Assembly: GCF_003634315.1 (NCBI RefSeq)
Contig: NZ_RBXL01000002.1
Span: 1-64,000, forward strand
Direction of reading: 5' to 3'
Length of the DNA stretch: 64,000 bases
From: Thiocapsa rosea
GTDB taxonomy: Bacteria > Pseudomonadota > Gammaproteobacteria > Chromatiales > Chromatiaceae
The notes under the pieces were generated by a model that worked only from the letters and a program-made list of their open reading frames with translations, searched no databases and was not told the origin of the DNA. Below are positions 43,856 through 52,274 of the stretch, piece after piece. Made by a program: the position numbers and the translations under genes. Position 1 is the stretch's first letter; the number at the start of each line of letters is the position of its first letter.

Positions 43856-44884
43856 ATGAATCTTGCCGAAACGCTCGGCTTGCGTCCCAAGCCCTACCGG
43901 ATCCTGACGATCGACGGGGGTGGCGTGCGCGGGATCATTCCCGTGCTCTGGATCGACCGATTGGAGCGTTACCTAAACGGGCCCGTGCATGCCCACTGCG
44001 ACCTGATCGCGGGGACCTCGGTCGGGGCGATCCTCGGATGTGGGTTTGCGATGGGGATGACCGCCACGCAGGCGCGCGAGATGTGGCTGAATGGCGCCCA
44101 CGTCGCCTTCTCCAAGCCGCACTCGATGAAGGAGCGAGGACGGCGTATCGCCGCTCGGGCCGGTCTCATGGCCAAGTACGAGAGCGCGGGGCTGGAGGCT
44201 CTGCTCAGATCGATCTTCAGAGACACCCGCATGGGTGACCTTACCCCGCCGACGCTCGCCCTCTCCTACGACATCCAGAGCATGCAAGTGCATGTCTTCT
44301 CCTCCGCGAAAGAGGAACACAAGGATCTCAGGGTCTGGGAGGTTTGCCGGGCCTCGACCGCCGCGCCGCTATTCTGGGATCCGCACCTGATGGCGCTTGA
44401 CGACAGCGGGGTGAGGCATCCGATGGCGGACGGCGGCATGACCGCCAACAACCCGGTGGTGCTCGCGATCAGCGAGTCGGTGAGTCACGCCAAGGGGACC
44501 GGCAGGGCTGTCCCGCTCGAAAACGTCGTGGTCGCGAGCTTCGGTACGGGGGCGCCGCCGGAGGGCCAAACGCAGATTCCCAAAACGATCTTCGGGCATG
44601 GCTCGATGATCATGCGCGCGCTCATGACCGGCGCGACCGGCACCGACCATGTCACCGCCCGCACTATGCTGCCGGCGAAGAACTATTGGCGTTTTCAGAC
44701 CTCGATCTCCGGACGCCTCGCACCCCTCGACGACATCGAAAATATCGACGAGCTCCAGGCCGTTGCGATGGCGCATCTGGCCGACGGCGCGGATCAGCGT
44801 CTCGGGCAGCTCGCGCGCCGCCTGCAAGGCAAGCCGCTCGACAGACGCTGGTGGGAGGGTAGCACCGAAGAGGCGGTAGCCTGA
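43856..44884 (+). CDS. Patatin-like phospholipase
   Basis: 342 residues. Oxyanion loop 'DGGGVRG' (20-26), nucleophile elbow 'GTSVG' with Ser55, and the catalytic Asp in 'MADGG' (Asp192) complete the Ser-Asp dyad. Members hydrolyse membrane phospholipids at the acyl esters. Cytosolic, no signal peptide. CBASS effectors of the CapV type look similar, but no nucleotidyltransferase is present; here the partners are lipid enzymes. The stop overlaps the next ATG. Confidence 0.93.
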   Translation: MNLAETLGLRPKPYRILTIDGGGVRGIIPVLWIDRLERYLNGPVHAHCDLIAGTSVGAILGCGFAMGMTATQAREMWLNGAHVAFSKPHSMKERGRRIAARAGLMAKYESAGLEALLRSIFRDTRMGDLTPPTLALSYDIQSMQVHVFSSAKEEHKDLRVWEVCRASTAAPLFWDPHLMALDDSGVRHPMADGGMTANNPVVLAISESVSHAKGTGRAVPLENVVVASFGTGAPPEGQTQIPKTIFGHGSMIMRALMTGATGTDHVTARTMLPAKNYWRFQTSISGRLAPLDDIENIDELQAVAMAHLADGADQRLGQLARRLQGKPLDRRWWEGSTEEAVA

Positions 44885-45498
44885 TGTGCGCGCGTTACTA
44901 CAGTTTGCTGTGGTTGACGACGCTCCTACTCTGGGCGGCACTCTGGTGGCAGGCGATCCCGCTGCCCGCGTGGTGGCCCCTGATCCTGCTTGCCGGCTGG
45001 GCCACCGCCGACGCGGGCAGCTACGTCTTCCACGTCATTCTCGATCACCACATCGGCGCCGAGCGCTCGGCGATGGCGCGCGGCTTCCAGGAGCATCATG
45101 CCGACCGCCTGAAGATCACACGCGAGTCGTTGTCGCAGGTGCTGGCGCCGGTCATGCCGTTGCTTCTCCCAGCCTGGTTGCTGTTGAGCGCACCGGCCGC
45201 GCTTGGGTGGATCGCTCCGGGCTGGGCGCTCTATCTGTGCGCGGTAGCATTAGGCGTGGGGTTCGGGCAGGTGATCCACCGCTGGTCGCACCTCCCTGAT
45301 CCCGGGCCGGTGGTGATCGCGTTGCAGCGCATGGGGCTGGTGGTCTCGGCTCGCGCCCACGACGCCCACCATCGCCCGCCGCACGGGAGCGCTTACGCCA
45401 TCGTCAGCGGGTGGAGCAATCCACTGTTCGATGCCGTGGCGCTCGACCGCAGATTGAGCGCCGTGCTGGCGCGCTTGGGGTATCCGAGGGTCGCCTGA
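44884..45498 (+). CDS. TMEM189/CarF-like lipid desaturase
   Basis: 204 residues, four or so membrane helices. The eight-His pattern of the family is present: 'HVILDHH', 'FQEHHAD', 'HRWSH' and 'HDAHHRPPH', with 'GWSNPLFD' near the end (Lipid_desat, PF10520). Characterised members (TMEM189/PEDS1, CarF) form the vinyl-ether bond of plasmalogens. Whether this one acts on ether lipids is inference. Its start overlaps the patatin stop and its own stop overlaps the next ATG. Confidence 0.88.
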   Translation: MCARYYSLLWLTTLLLWAALWWQAIPLPAWWPLILLAGWATADAGSYVFHVILDHHIGAERSAMARGFQEHHADRLKITRESLSQVLAPVMPLLLPAWLLLSAPAALGWIAPGWALYLCAVALGVGFGQVIHRWSHLPDPGPVVIALQRMGLVVSARAHDAHHRPPHGSAYAIVSGWSNPLFDAVALDRRLSAVLARLGYPRVA

Positions 45499-46613
45499 TG
45501 GACGGGGCACAACGACTCCTCGTCATGGCATCCCTGCTGACTGCCACGCCCGTCTACGGCTCCGGCTTTGCCCTGATCGAGCGCGACGCCGCGGGCCTCG
45601 GGCGTGCCTACGCCGGTCAGGCGGCCGTCGTCAGCCCCTCGGCGGTGGCTTTCAACCCGGCCGCGCTGCCGACGATCACCAAGGTGAGCGCGAATGTCTC
45701 GTATCTCTGGAACCATCTTCAACCCGAGGACGCAGGCACGGAAGCTGCGGTTCCGGCGCTCTTCGGCACGACGCACGGCATCGGTCTCGGGGTGTACGGC
45801 GAGTTCGGACTCGCCACCGACTATCCCGCCGACTGGTCCGGGCGCTATCACGCGCTGCATTCAGAGATCACCTCCGCCCGCGTCCAGATCGCGGGGGGCT
45901 ACCCCCTGACGCCGACGCTTAGACTGGGCGCCGGCCTTTTCCTGCAATCCTTCGAGGCGCAGCTGACGCAGGCGGTGCCGACCCCTCTCGGCGATCGGGT
46001 CTCGAAGGTCGAAGGCAACGACACCGGTATCGGCTGGACCCTCGGCATGCTCTGGTCCCCGCTCCCCGACGTGGCCGTCGGTCTGTCCTACGCATCGGCC
46101 GTCGATCATGTGCTGCGCGGCACGGCCACCACGCCGCGCGGCCGACAGGGTGCGTCCGTGCCGATCACCACACCCGAAGTCGTGCGCTCCGGAGTGCGGT
46201 GGGCGGTCCGTCCGCAGATCGCCCTGATGACGGGTGCGACCTGGACGCGTTGGAGCCGCCTGCAGGCGCTCGACATCCGGCTTGAGGACGGCAGCCGGCT
46301 CATCGAGGAGCACGCCTGGCGCGACACCTGGCGCCTGGACCTGGGTGGGGAATACACCCGCGAGCCTTGGACCTGGCGTCTCGGTACCGCCTGGGACCAG
46401 TCGCCTGTGGCAACTGCCACAGCTCGCTCGCCGCGTCTGCCCGACAGCGATCGAACTTGGCTGGCGGGGGGACTCGACTACCACACCGGCCCCTGGAGCC
46501 TGAGCTTGAGTTACGCCCATCTGTGGTTTGCGGGCGGGCGAGGCGAGCATCCCCCGATCGACTACAGCGCCGGCAGCGACATCCTTGCCGCCGGCATCAC
46601 GCGAAGTTGGTGA
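45498..46613 (+). CDS. FadL/OmpP1-type outer membrane lipid transporter
   Basis: 371 residues from ATG 45498, overlapping the previous stop. A signal peptide ('MDGAQRLLVMASLLTATPVYG') precedes the FadL plug 'SGFALIERDAAGLGRAYAGQAAVVSPSAVAFNPAAL' (FadL 'N..P..FNPA' signature). Alternating beta strands and aromatic C-terminal 'AAGITRSW' complete the barrel. It would import fatty acids or other hydrophobic compounds. A perfect copy of the palindrome of the 54-kb array lies inside it (46405-46422). Confidence 0.9.
   Translation: MDGAQRLLVMASLLTATPVYGSGFALIERDAAGLGRAYAGQAAVVSPSAVAFNPAALPTITKVSANVSYLWNHLQPEDAGTEAAVPALFGTTHGIGLGVYGEFGLATDYPADWSGRYHALHSEITSARVQIAGGYPLTPTLRLGAGLFLQSFEAQLTQAVPTPLGDRVSKVEGNDTGIGWTLGMLWSPLPDVAVGLSYASAVDHVLRGTATTPRGRQGASVPITTPEVVRSGVRWAVRPQIALMTGATWTRWSRLQALDIRLEDGSRLIEEHAWRDTWRLDLGGEYTREPWTWRLGTAWDQSPVATATARSPRLPDSDRTWLAGGLDYHTGPWSLSLSYAHLWFAGGRGEHPPIDYSAGSDILAAGITRSW
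46405..46422. repeat. Copy of the 18-bp palindrome inside fadL-like gene
   Basis: CTGTGGCAACTGCCACAG, identical to copies 1, 3 and 4 of the array at 53936-54301. Confidence 0.8.
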
Positions 46614-46623
46614 AGGAGTACTC

Positions 46624-47130
46624 ATGCCAAACGAGACAGAGATCCCTTTCAAGCGGCGTATCCGTGACGCACGCCGCCTGGCGTGGCGGGCCGGTTTCGA
46701 GGAAGCCATGCGCACGGTCGAGGTCAATCTGGCGCTACTGCTGATCCTCGCCGAGCAACAGGCCGAGCTGAACCCACCCGGCGCGGACGAGCATGTGCGT
46801 GCACGTCAACGGCTGTCGGACCTGACGCAGGCGTTCGCCGTCATTACCTCCAACCCGGTCGATCGGATGGACGATCGTGCACGCCTCGGCGGTGCGCTGG
46901 CCGGGGCGGTCGAGCAGATCCTCGCCCCGCTGCGTACGAGCGGGAGCGACACCCGTTCCGATCGCAACATGGAGGGTGCCGAGGACCTGGTCAACGCCGT
47001 TCTGATGGGACTCCAGCTCTGGCCGAACTGCTGGGGACAGGATGTCGCGGCGGCAGCTTGGTTGCTGACCGACGAGGGGACGCAACGCTGCTTCCGCTCG
47101 CGTGCCTCTGAGTACGGCCACCTTCCCTGA
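46624..47130 (+). CDS. Unknown 168-residue helical protein
   Basis: ATG 46624 follows the porin stop by 10 bases and has AAGGAG 5 bases upstream, so it is the last gene of the lipid operon. Alpha-helical, soluble, with hydrophobic 'FEEAMRTVEVNLALLLILAEQQAEL' and a Trp-rich end ('LQLWPNCWGQDVAAAAWLL'). No domain recognised. It ends 60 bases before the transposon genes. Confidence 0.7.
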   Translation: MPNETEIPFKRRIRDARRLAWRAGFEEAMRTVEVNLALLLILAEQQAELNPPGADEHVRARQRLSDLTQAFAVITSNPVDRMDDRARLGGALAGAVEQILAPLRTSGSDTRSDRNMEGAEDLVNAVLMGLQLWPNCWGQDVAAAAWLLTDEGTQRCFRSRASEYGHLP

Positions 47131-47189
47131 TGGGTTTTACCCCTTAAATCGTCATCTTTCATGAGGGAGAGCGGAGGGCCTCCCTCGGG

Positions 47190-47873
47190 GTGCTTGAACA
47201 ACAGCACCCGTCGGGAGAGTCTCTTGTTTGCGAAGACAAAGAGACTCCATCAGTGTGCCACGCCTTACTTGAAAGCCCCACGTTTTTCGCCTTGTTGCTG
47301 CACATCGACGAGGATCTCGCCGAGGCCGCCCGAGCGGAGGGCTGCCCCGCCTGCGGCGGCACGCTGCATCGGGCCGACTACCCCCGTAAACCCCGAGGCT
47401 GTCCGGAGCCATGGCGCGAGGCGTTCGCCACGCGTCGCAGCTTCTGCTGTGCGCAGTGTCGGCGGCGCCTGACGCCGAACTCGGTGCGGTTCCTGGGCCG
47501 TCGGGTCTATCTCGGCGTGATCGTCGTGGTGGCTTCCGTGCGCCATACCGGGCATCACCCCAAAGCGCACGCCTTGGCCGCGACGTTGGCGGTCCCGATC
47601 CGCACCCTGCGGCGCTGGCAGACTTGGTGGCGGGAGCAGTTGGCGCAGACCCCGCTGTGGTGCGGTGCGCAGGGCCGCTTTGTCCCGCCGGTGGATCTGC
47701 AGCAGGCGCCGGGGAGTCTGCTCGAGCGCTTCCTCGGCGATGCCGCGGCCGCCCTGGCGGCGTTGCTGCGCTTTTTGAGTCCCTTGACGAGTCGTTCGTG
47801 CAGGCTGCACGAGGGCGGCCGACGCCACGCAGAGGATGCAGCTCGAAGGCGTCCGGGTACCCCGCTAGGCTGA
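47190..47873 (+). CDS. Zn-ribbon protein of the transposon
   Basis: About 227 residues. 'CPACGGTLHRADYPRKPRGC' and 'FCCAQCRRRLTPNSVRFLGR' form paired zinc knuckles, followed by an HTH-like 'HALAATLAVPIRTLRRWQTWW'. Companion of this transposon family (I recall the name DUF6431). Probably binds the element ends. The start is uncertain; a GTG at about 47,254 is an alternative. Confidence 0.75.
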   Translation: MLEQQHPSGESLVCEDKETPSVCHALLESPTFFALLLHIDEDLAEAARAEGCPACGGTLHRADYPRKPRGCPEPWREAFATRRSFCCAQCRRRLTPNSVRFLGRRVYLGVIVVVASVRHTGHHPKAHALAATLAVPIRTLRRWQTWWREQLAQTPLWCGAQGRFVPPVDLQQAPGSLLERFLGDAAAALAALLRFLSPLTSRSCRLHEGGRRHAEDAARRRPGTPLG

Positions 47874-47918
47874 TCGCGAAGGTGCCGGAACCCCCGGCAC
47901 CGTAGCCGGGAGACCCGG

Positions 47919-49372
47919 ATGCCGATTCCCATCGAGGTTCCGCAACGCGAGCGGTGGGCCCGCGTGCGCTTTGCGATCATCGGACCCTTGCTCGCCGCCC
48001 CGCCGCCCCGCCGCCGGACGGCGACCTGCAGGCGGCACTCGCCGCCTTGGCAGCCAAGACCTGGCGCCATCCCGTCACCGGCCTGGATGTTCGGTTCGGT
48101 GTGTCGACCCTCGAGCGCTGGTATTACGCCGCCCGCGCCGCCCCCGATCCGGTGGCGGTGCTGCGCAATCGCGTGCGCGCCGACCGCGGGGCCTTCCCGA
48201 GTGTGCTGCCCGCCGCACGCGAGGCCCTGCAGGCGCAGTACCGCGATCATCCCGGCTGGACCGCCCAGCTGCATCGCGACAACCTGGCCGCGAGCCTCGC
48301 CGGCACCGCCACCCCGGTGCCGTCCTATCCGAGCGTGCGGCGCTATTTGAAGGCCCACGGGATGGTGCGCCGTGCCGCGCCCAAGCGCGACACCGCCGGC
48401 GCGTTGGCCGCGCGCGATCGCCTGGAACAACGCGAGGTGCGCAGCTTCGAGGTCGAGCACGTCTCGGCGCTGTGGCACCTGGATTTCCATCACGGCTCGC
48501 GCAAGGTGTTGACCGCGGCGGGAACCTGGCTCACGCCGCTGCTGTTCGGCGTCATCGACGACCGCTCGCGCCTGCTCTGTCACCTGCAGTGGTACACCAA
48601 CGAGACCGCCGAGGTGCTGGTGCACGGGCTGTCGCAGGCGTTCATGAAGCGCGGCCTGCCGCGTGCCCTGATGACCGACAACGGCGCGGCGATGCTGGCC
48701 GAGGAGACCGTGGCCGGACTGGCCCGACTGGGTGTCCTGCATCAGACCACCTTGCCCTATTCGCCCTATCAAAATGCCAAGCAAGAGGCCTTTTGGGGTC
48801 GCGTGGAAGGCCGCCTGATGGCGATGCTCGAAGGCGAGTCCGGGCTGACGCTGCAGGCCCTCAACCACGCCACCCAAGCCTGGGTCGAGCAGGAGTATCA
48901 CCGCAGCACCCATTCGGAATTGGCCGCCACGCCGCTGGCGCGCTATCTGGAGGGCCCGACCGTGGCGCGCCCCTGTCCGGACGCCGCTGCCCTGCGCGCG
49001 GCCTTTCGCATCGAGGTCGCCCGGCGCCAGCGCCGTGCCGACGGCACCGTCAGCCTGGCCGGCATCCGCCTGGAGATCCCCGCGCGCTACCGCGCCCTGG
49101 AGACGGTGCATCTACGCTACGCGCGCTGGGATCTGGCCCATGTCGATCTGGTGGATCCGCACAGCGGTGCGATCTTGAGCCCCCTGCGTCCGCTGGATAA
49201 GGCCGCCAATGCCGGGGAGGCCCGCCGTGCGCTGGTGCCCGGCGCACCGGTGCCGCAACCGAGCACACCGAGCGGGATGGCGCCGCTGCTGCGCCAGCTC
49301 CTCGAGACCCATGCCGCGACTGGCTTGCCGCCGGCCTATCTGCCCCTGAACACCGCCGAGGACACCCGATGA
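47919..49372 (+). pseudogene. DDE transposase with N-terminal frameshift
   Basis: ATG 47919 with GGGAG upstream reads 'MPIPIEVPQRERWARVRFAI' and 'IGPLLAAPP', then runs out of frame in a CCGCCCCG repeat at about 48,000. The frame carried on from 47954 continues 'PPDGDLQAALAALAAKTWRHP' to the end at 49372. The catalytic core is intact: 'LWHLDFHHGSRKV', 'ALMTDNGAAM', 'QNAKQEAFWGRVEG' (D, D, E), plus a Mu-type C-terminal beta domain. One-base slippage in the repeat would restore 484 residues; the shift may be a mutation, a read error or programmed. Confidence 0.8.
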
Positions 49373-50214
49373 ATGCGCGACTGCTCGCCCTCTACGGCCT
49401 GAAATGGCATCCCTTCTCCTCGGAACTGCCGATCGAGGCCCTCTACATCCCCCCGCGCGTGGAACACTTCCTGTGGCGCATCGAACAGGCGCAGATCCGC
49501 GAAGGCGGGTTTGCGATGATCCACGGCGAACCGGGCACCGGCAAAAGCGTGGTGCTGCGTCTGCTCGCCGAGCGTCTCGCCCGGCTCCCGGATCTGAGCG
49601 TCGGCGCCATCGACCATCCCCAAAGCAGCCTCGGGGATTTCTACCGCGAGCTCGGCGAGCTGTTCAGCGTCCCGCTGCGTCCGCACAACCGCTGGGGCGG
49701 CTTCAAGGCGCTGCGCGCCACCTGGCTCGGCCATCTGGAGACGACGCGTCGGCGTGCCGTGCTGCTGGTGGACGAGGCCCAAGAGATGAGCCCCGCCGTG
49801 CTCAACGAGCTGCGCCTGCTCGCCAGCGCCCGCTTCGACTCCCAACCCCTGCTGTGCGTCGTCCTCGCCGGGGATACCCGCCTCACCGATCACCTGCGCC
49901 GCGAGGAGCTGCTGCCTCTGGGCTCGCGCATCCGCACCCGCCTGGCCACCGAGCATGCGCGCCGCGAGGAGCTGCTCGCCTGCCTGCAACACCTGTGCGC
50001 CAGCGCCGGCAACGCCGCACTCATGAGCGAGCCCCTGCAACACACCCTCTGCGACCACGCCGCCGGCAACTACCGCATCCTCGCCTCACTCGCCGCCGAG
50101 CTGCTCGCCGTCGCCGCCCGGCAGGAACGGCCCCAGCTCGACGAGGCGCTGTTCCTCGAGGTCTTCACCCCGCCCGCCACCACGACCCCGCGGCGGGCTG
50201 CCCTGCCACGTTAA
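49369..50214 (+). CDS. ExeA-like AAA ATPase of the transposon
   Basis: 281 residues. 'YGLKWHPFSSELPIEALYIPP' is the ExeA-type start, Walker A 'GEPGTGKSVVLRLLAERL' (about 53-60), Walker B 'RRAVLLVDEAQEMSPAVLNELRLL'. This is the TniB/TnsC-like regulator that couples target choice to the DDE transposase. It overlaps the transposase stop by 4 bases (ATGA). Confidence 0.92.
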   Translation: MNARLLALYGLKWHPFSSELPIEALYIPPRVEHFLWRIEQAQIREGGFAMIHGEPGTGKSVVLRLLAERLARLPDLSVGAIDHPQSSLGDFYRELGELFSVPLRPHNRWGGFKALRATWLGHLETTRRRAVLLVDEAQEMSPAVLNELRLLASARFDSQPLLCVVLAGDTRLTDHLRREELLPLGSRIRTRLATEHARREELLACLQHLCASAGNAALMSEPLQHTLCDHAAGNYRILASLAAELLAVAARQERPQLDEALFLEVFTPPATTTPRRAALPR

Positions 50215-50232
50215 CCGACTCGGAGCACCACC

Positions 50233-50451
50233 ATGCCGCAGCCCTACACCACCCTGCAGCCATTCTTCTGGCCACCCCTGTCCGATGATGCGGTCCTCGC
50301 CATCCGGGAGGTCCTCTTCCGACTGACCGAGCAGTTCGAGACCCGCTACGCCTCCCAAATCCGCGATGCCGAACGCGAGGAAAACCGGCCTCACGACCAC
50401 CAACCGGACCTGTTCGACGGACCGGATTTCGACGATCCCCTGTTGTTCTGA
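50233..50451 (+). CDS. Small 72-residue transposon protein
   Basis: Begins 18 bases after the ATPase stop. 'QPFFWPPLSDDAVLAIREVLFRLTEQFETRYASQI' predicts a helical protein, ending with 'QPDLFDGPDFDDPLLF'. Small accessory protein commonly found last in this gene set; role unknown. The 219 bases to the next gene contain no supported ORF. Confidence 0.7.
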   Translation: MPQPYTTLQPFFWPPLSDDAVLAIREVLFRLTEQFETRYASQIRDAEREENRPHDHQPDLFDGPDFDDPLLF

Positions 50452-50670
50452 GTCCCGTCACCGCGCTTGATCCACCTCGCGCCGTCGGCCCACACCCCGG
50501 CCGCGCGAGACCGGGGAGCGCTTCACCGAACCCCATCACGCAACTTGATCACGCCACCATCAAAATCGCTGACCGCACTCACCTCCGGGAGGCTCGCCTC
50601 GCACACGGTCCCCGAGGGCGTCATCGCGGCAAACACGCCATCCCGGTCCGATCGTGCGGCATGAGCAAGC

Positions 50671-51318
50671 ATGCGCACTCTGTCCCGCCGATGCCGATCG
50701 CTGCTCGTTGTTCCGCTGGTCCTCGCTGGCCTGCACGTCCGCGCCGACTGCCCCGGAAGCGCTCGGCTTGAAGAGGCACTGGTGCTCGTCGGCACCGTTC
50801 ACCCAGTCCTGATCGCCGAGGGCTCCGCGCATGCCGAGACGCAAAAGCAGCGTGACTGGAAGGCGGTGTTGAGCCTGGGCTACGACACCAACACCACCTT
50901 CGAGACGGGCGAGGCCGGTGGCCGGGCGGCCCTGCGCGTCGAGATCCCGCTCTGGGACCGAGCCAATCAGATCGAAAAGGCGAAGGCCCGCGCGACCCTG
51001 GTCGCCAAAGAAGACAACGCGCGGGTGTCACTGCTGGGCGACATCCAGAGCCTCTGCGAGCTGTCCAGTCAGGTCAAGGCACTCGATACCCTCCGGCTCT
51101 TCACGCGCGATCGGCTCGAGTATCGTCAGGAGCGGGTGACCCAGGGACTCGATCCCGCCGAGTCGCTGTGGCGCGAGGCCGAGTCCATGCAACGCGCGGA
51201 GCATGATTGGCAACGCGAATCGGGCAAGCTGGACGCGCTGCGCCTGACGCTCGCACGGCGTTACGGAGGTGAGGAATGGTCACGGCTGCAGGCGCTGTTG
51301 ACGGCGATGACGAACTGA
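50671..51318 (+). CDS. TolC-like periplasmic or outer membrane helical protein
   Basis: 215 residues with a signal peptide (1-26, 'LVVPLVLAGLHVRA'). 'AVLSLGYDTNTTFETGEAGGRAALRVEIPLWDRANQIEKAKARATL' is the TolC/OEP strand-turn-helix pattern; long helices follow. It has about half the usual length, so it may be a reduced TolC relative rather than a full channel. Overlaps the next gene by 43 bases. Confidence 0.75.
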   Translation: MRTLSRRCRSLLVVPLVLAGLHVRADCPGSARLEEALVLVGTVHPVLIAEGSAHAETQKQRDWKAVLSLGYDTNTTFETGEAGGRAALRVEIPLWDRANQIEKAKARATLVAKEDNARVSLLGDIQSLCELSSQVKALDTLRLFTRDRLEYRQERVTQGLDPAESLWREAESMQRAEHDWQRESGKLDALRLTLARRYGGEEWSRLQALLTAMTN

Positions 51319-52274
51319 TCGGGCCGGCATCCGAGCCGGATCCGATCTTCGTCGGGCGTTCCGCCGAGCTGGAACGGGGACTCGCCGCCCTGCGTATCGG
51401 ACACAGCGTCCTGATCAAGGGACAACCCGGCATCGGCAAGCGCTCGCTCCTGCGCGAGGTGCGGATTCGCCTCGCCGAGGAGCGGATCTGTCTCTGCCCG
51501 ACGCTTGCCACACCGAAAACGTTCGTCGCCGAGTTGGCCGAGCAGGTGCATCACGCCGTCGGCCTGACGGTCCCGGAGCGGCTCATCCCGCCGCGGTTTC
51601 GCGCCGAGGCCGAGCGCACCGGGCGTATCGCCTGGAAACACATCCAACGCACCATCGTGCGACTGCCAGCCCAGGAGGTCATCCTCTTGGTCCTCAACTC
51701 GTTGGAGGGGCGCGAAGATGTAGTGCTGTTCGTGGAGAGCTTGGAGGTTCCTCCCTCTCAGGCCGACATGCTCCACCAACTCGCCGAGCATTGTCAGGTC
51801 GCGGCCGGGATCGAGACACAGAACCGTCGCAACAAGGTCATGCGATTGTTGTGGCGGTTTCAGGTCACGCTTGAGCTCAAGCCGCTGATCGGCTCCGAAA
51901 GTCGCGCGCTGGTCGAGGGGCACCTCGAGCGCACGCCCATCGACTTCGAGACCGAGACGGTCCGGGGCGCCTTCGTGACGCGCGTCGTGCGCGAATCGCG
52001 CGGGCTGCCCGAGGCCGTCGTTGGGATGCTCGCCGCCGCGGTCAACGAGCGCGAGGTGACTCGCCATTCCCTTCATGGCTTCCACCATGAGTCAGCCATC
52101 ACCTACATCGACATGACACCGATGCTCCTGGTGATCGCCGTCGGTCTGATGGCGTTGCGCTATGTCTCGCGCGGGATCGGGATTCAGGAACTGATGGTGT
52201 TGGCCGGCGTCGGCACCTCGATGTTCTCGCTCATGCTGTTCTTTGCCCGGCGGATGTCGAGCCAGGGACGCTGA
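51276..52274 (+). CDS. AAA-type ATPase with C-terminal membrane helices
   Basis: 332 residues. 'FVGRSAELERGLAALRIGHSVLIKGQPGIGKRSLLREV' shows Walker A at about 47-54. Walker B is weak ('VILLVLNSLEG'). Two membrane helices end the protein ('MLLVIAVGLMALRYV' and 'ELMVLAGVGTSMFSLMLFFA', about 280-325). ATPase facing the cytosol on the inner membrane. Overlaps the TolC-like gene upstream and abuts the YdjM-like gene (stop and ATG share one base). Confidence 0.78.
   Translation: MVTAAGAVDGDDELIGPASEPDPIFVGRSAELERGLAALRIGHSVLIKGQPGIGKRSLLREVRIRLAEERICLCPTLATPKTFVAELAEQVHHAVGLTVPERLIPPRFRAEAERTGRIAWKHIQRTIVRLPAQEVILLVLNSLEGREDVVLFVESLEVPPSQADMLHQLAEHCQVAAGIETQNRRNKVMRLLWRFQVTLELKPLIGSESRALVEGHLERTPIDFETETVRGAFVTRVVRESRGLPEAVVGMLAAAVNEREVTRHSLHGFHHESAITYIDMTPMLLVIAVGLMALRYVSRGIGIQELMVLAGVGTSMFSLMLFFARRMSSQGR

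Larger units (their letters stand above)
47190..50451 (+). mobile_element. Four-gene transposon core (DDE transposase plus ExeA-like ATPase)
   Basis: Zn-ribbon protein, Mu/IS481-like DDE transposase, ExeA-like AAA ATPase and a 72-residue protein stand in one direction with tight spacing. The transposase-ATPase pair recalls TniA/TniB and IstA/IstB. I could not find matching end repeats in 47131-47190 or 50452-50670, so the limits given are only those of the genes. Confidence 0.7.

Noticed and set aside
43856-44884. Patatin as a CBASS effector
   Set aside because: No CD-NTase, Cap2 or Cap3 gene nearby; its operon partners are lipid enzymes.
47555-49111. 518-residue minus-strand ORF opposite the DDE transposase
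   Set aside because: Antisense shadow; low-complexity Arg/Gly/Ala sequence.
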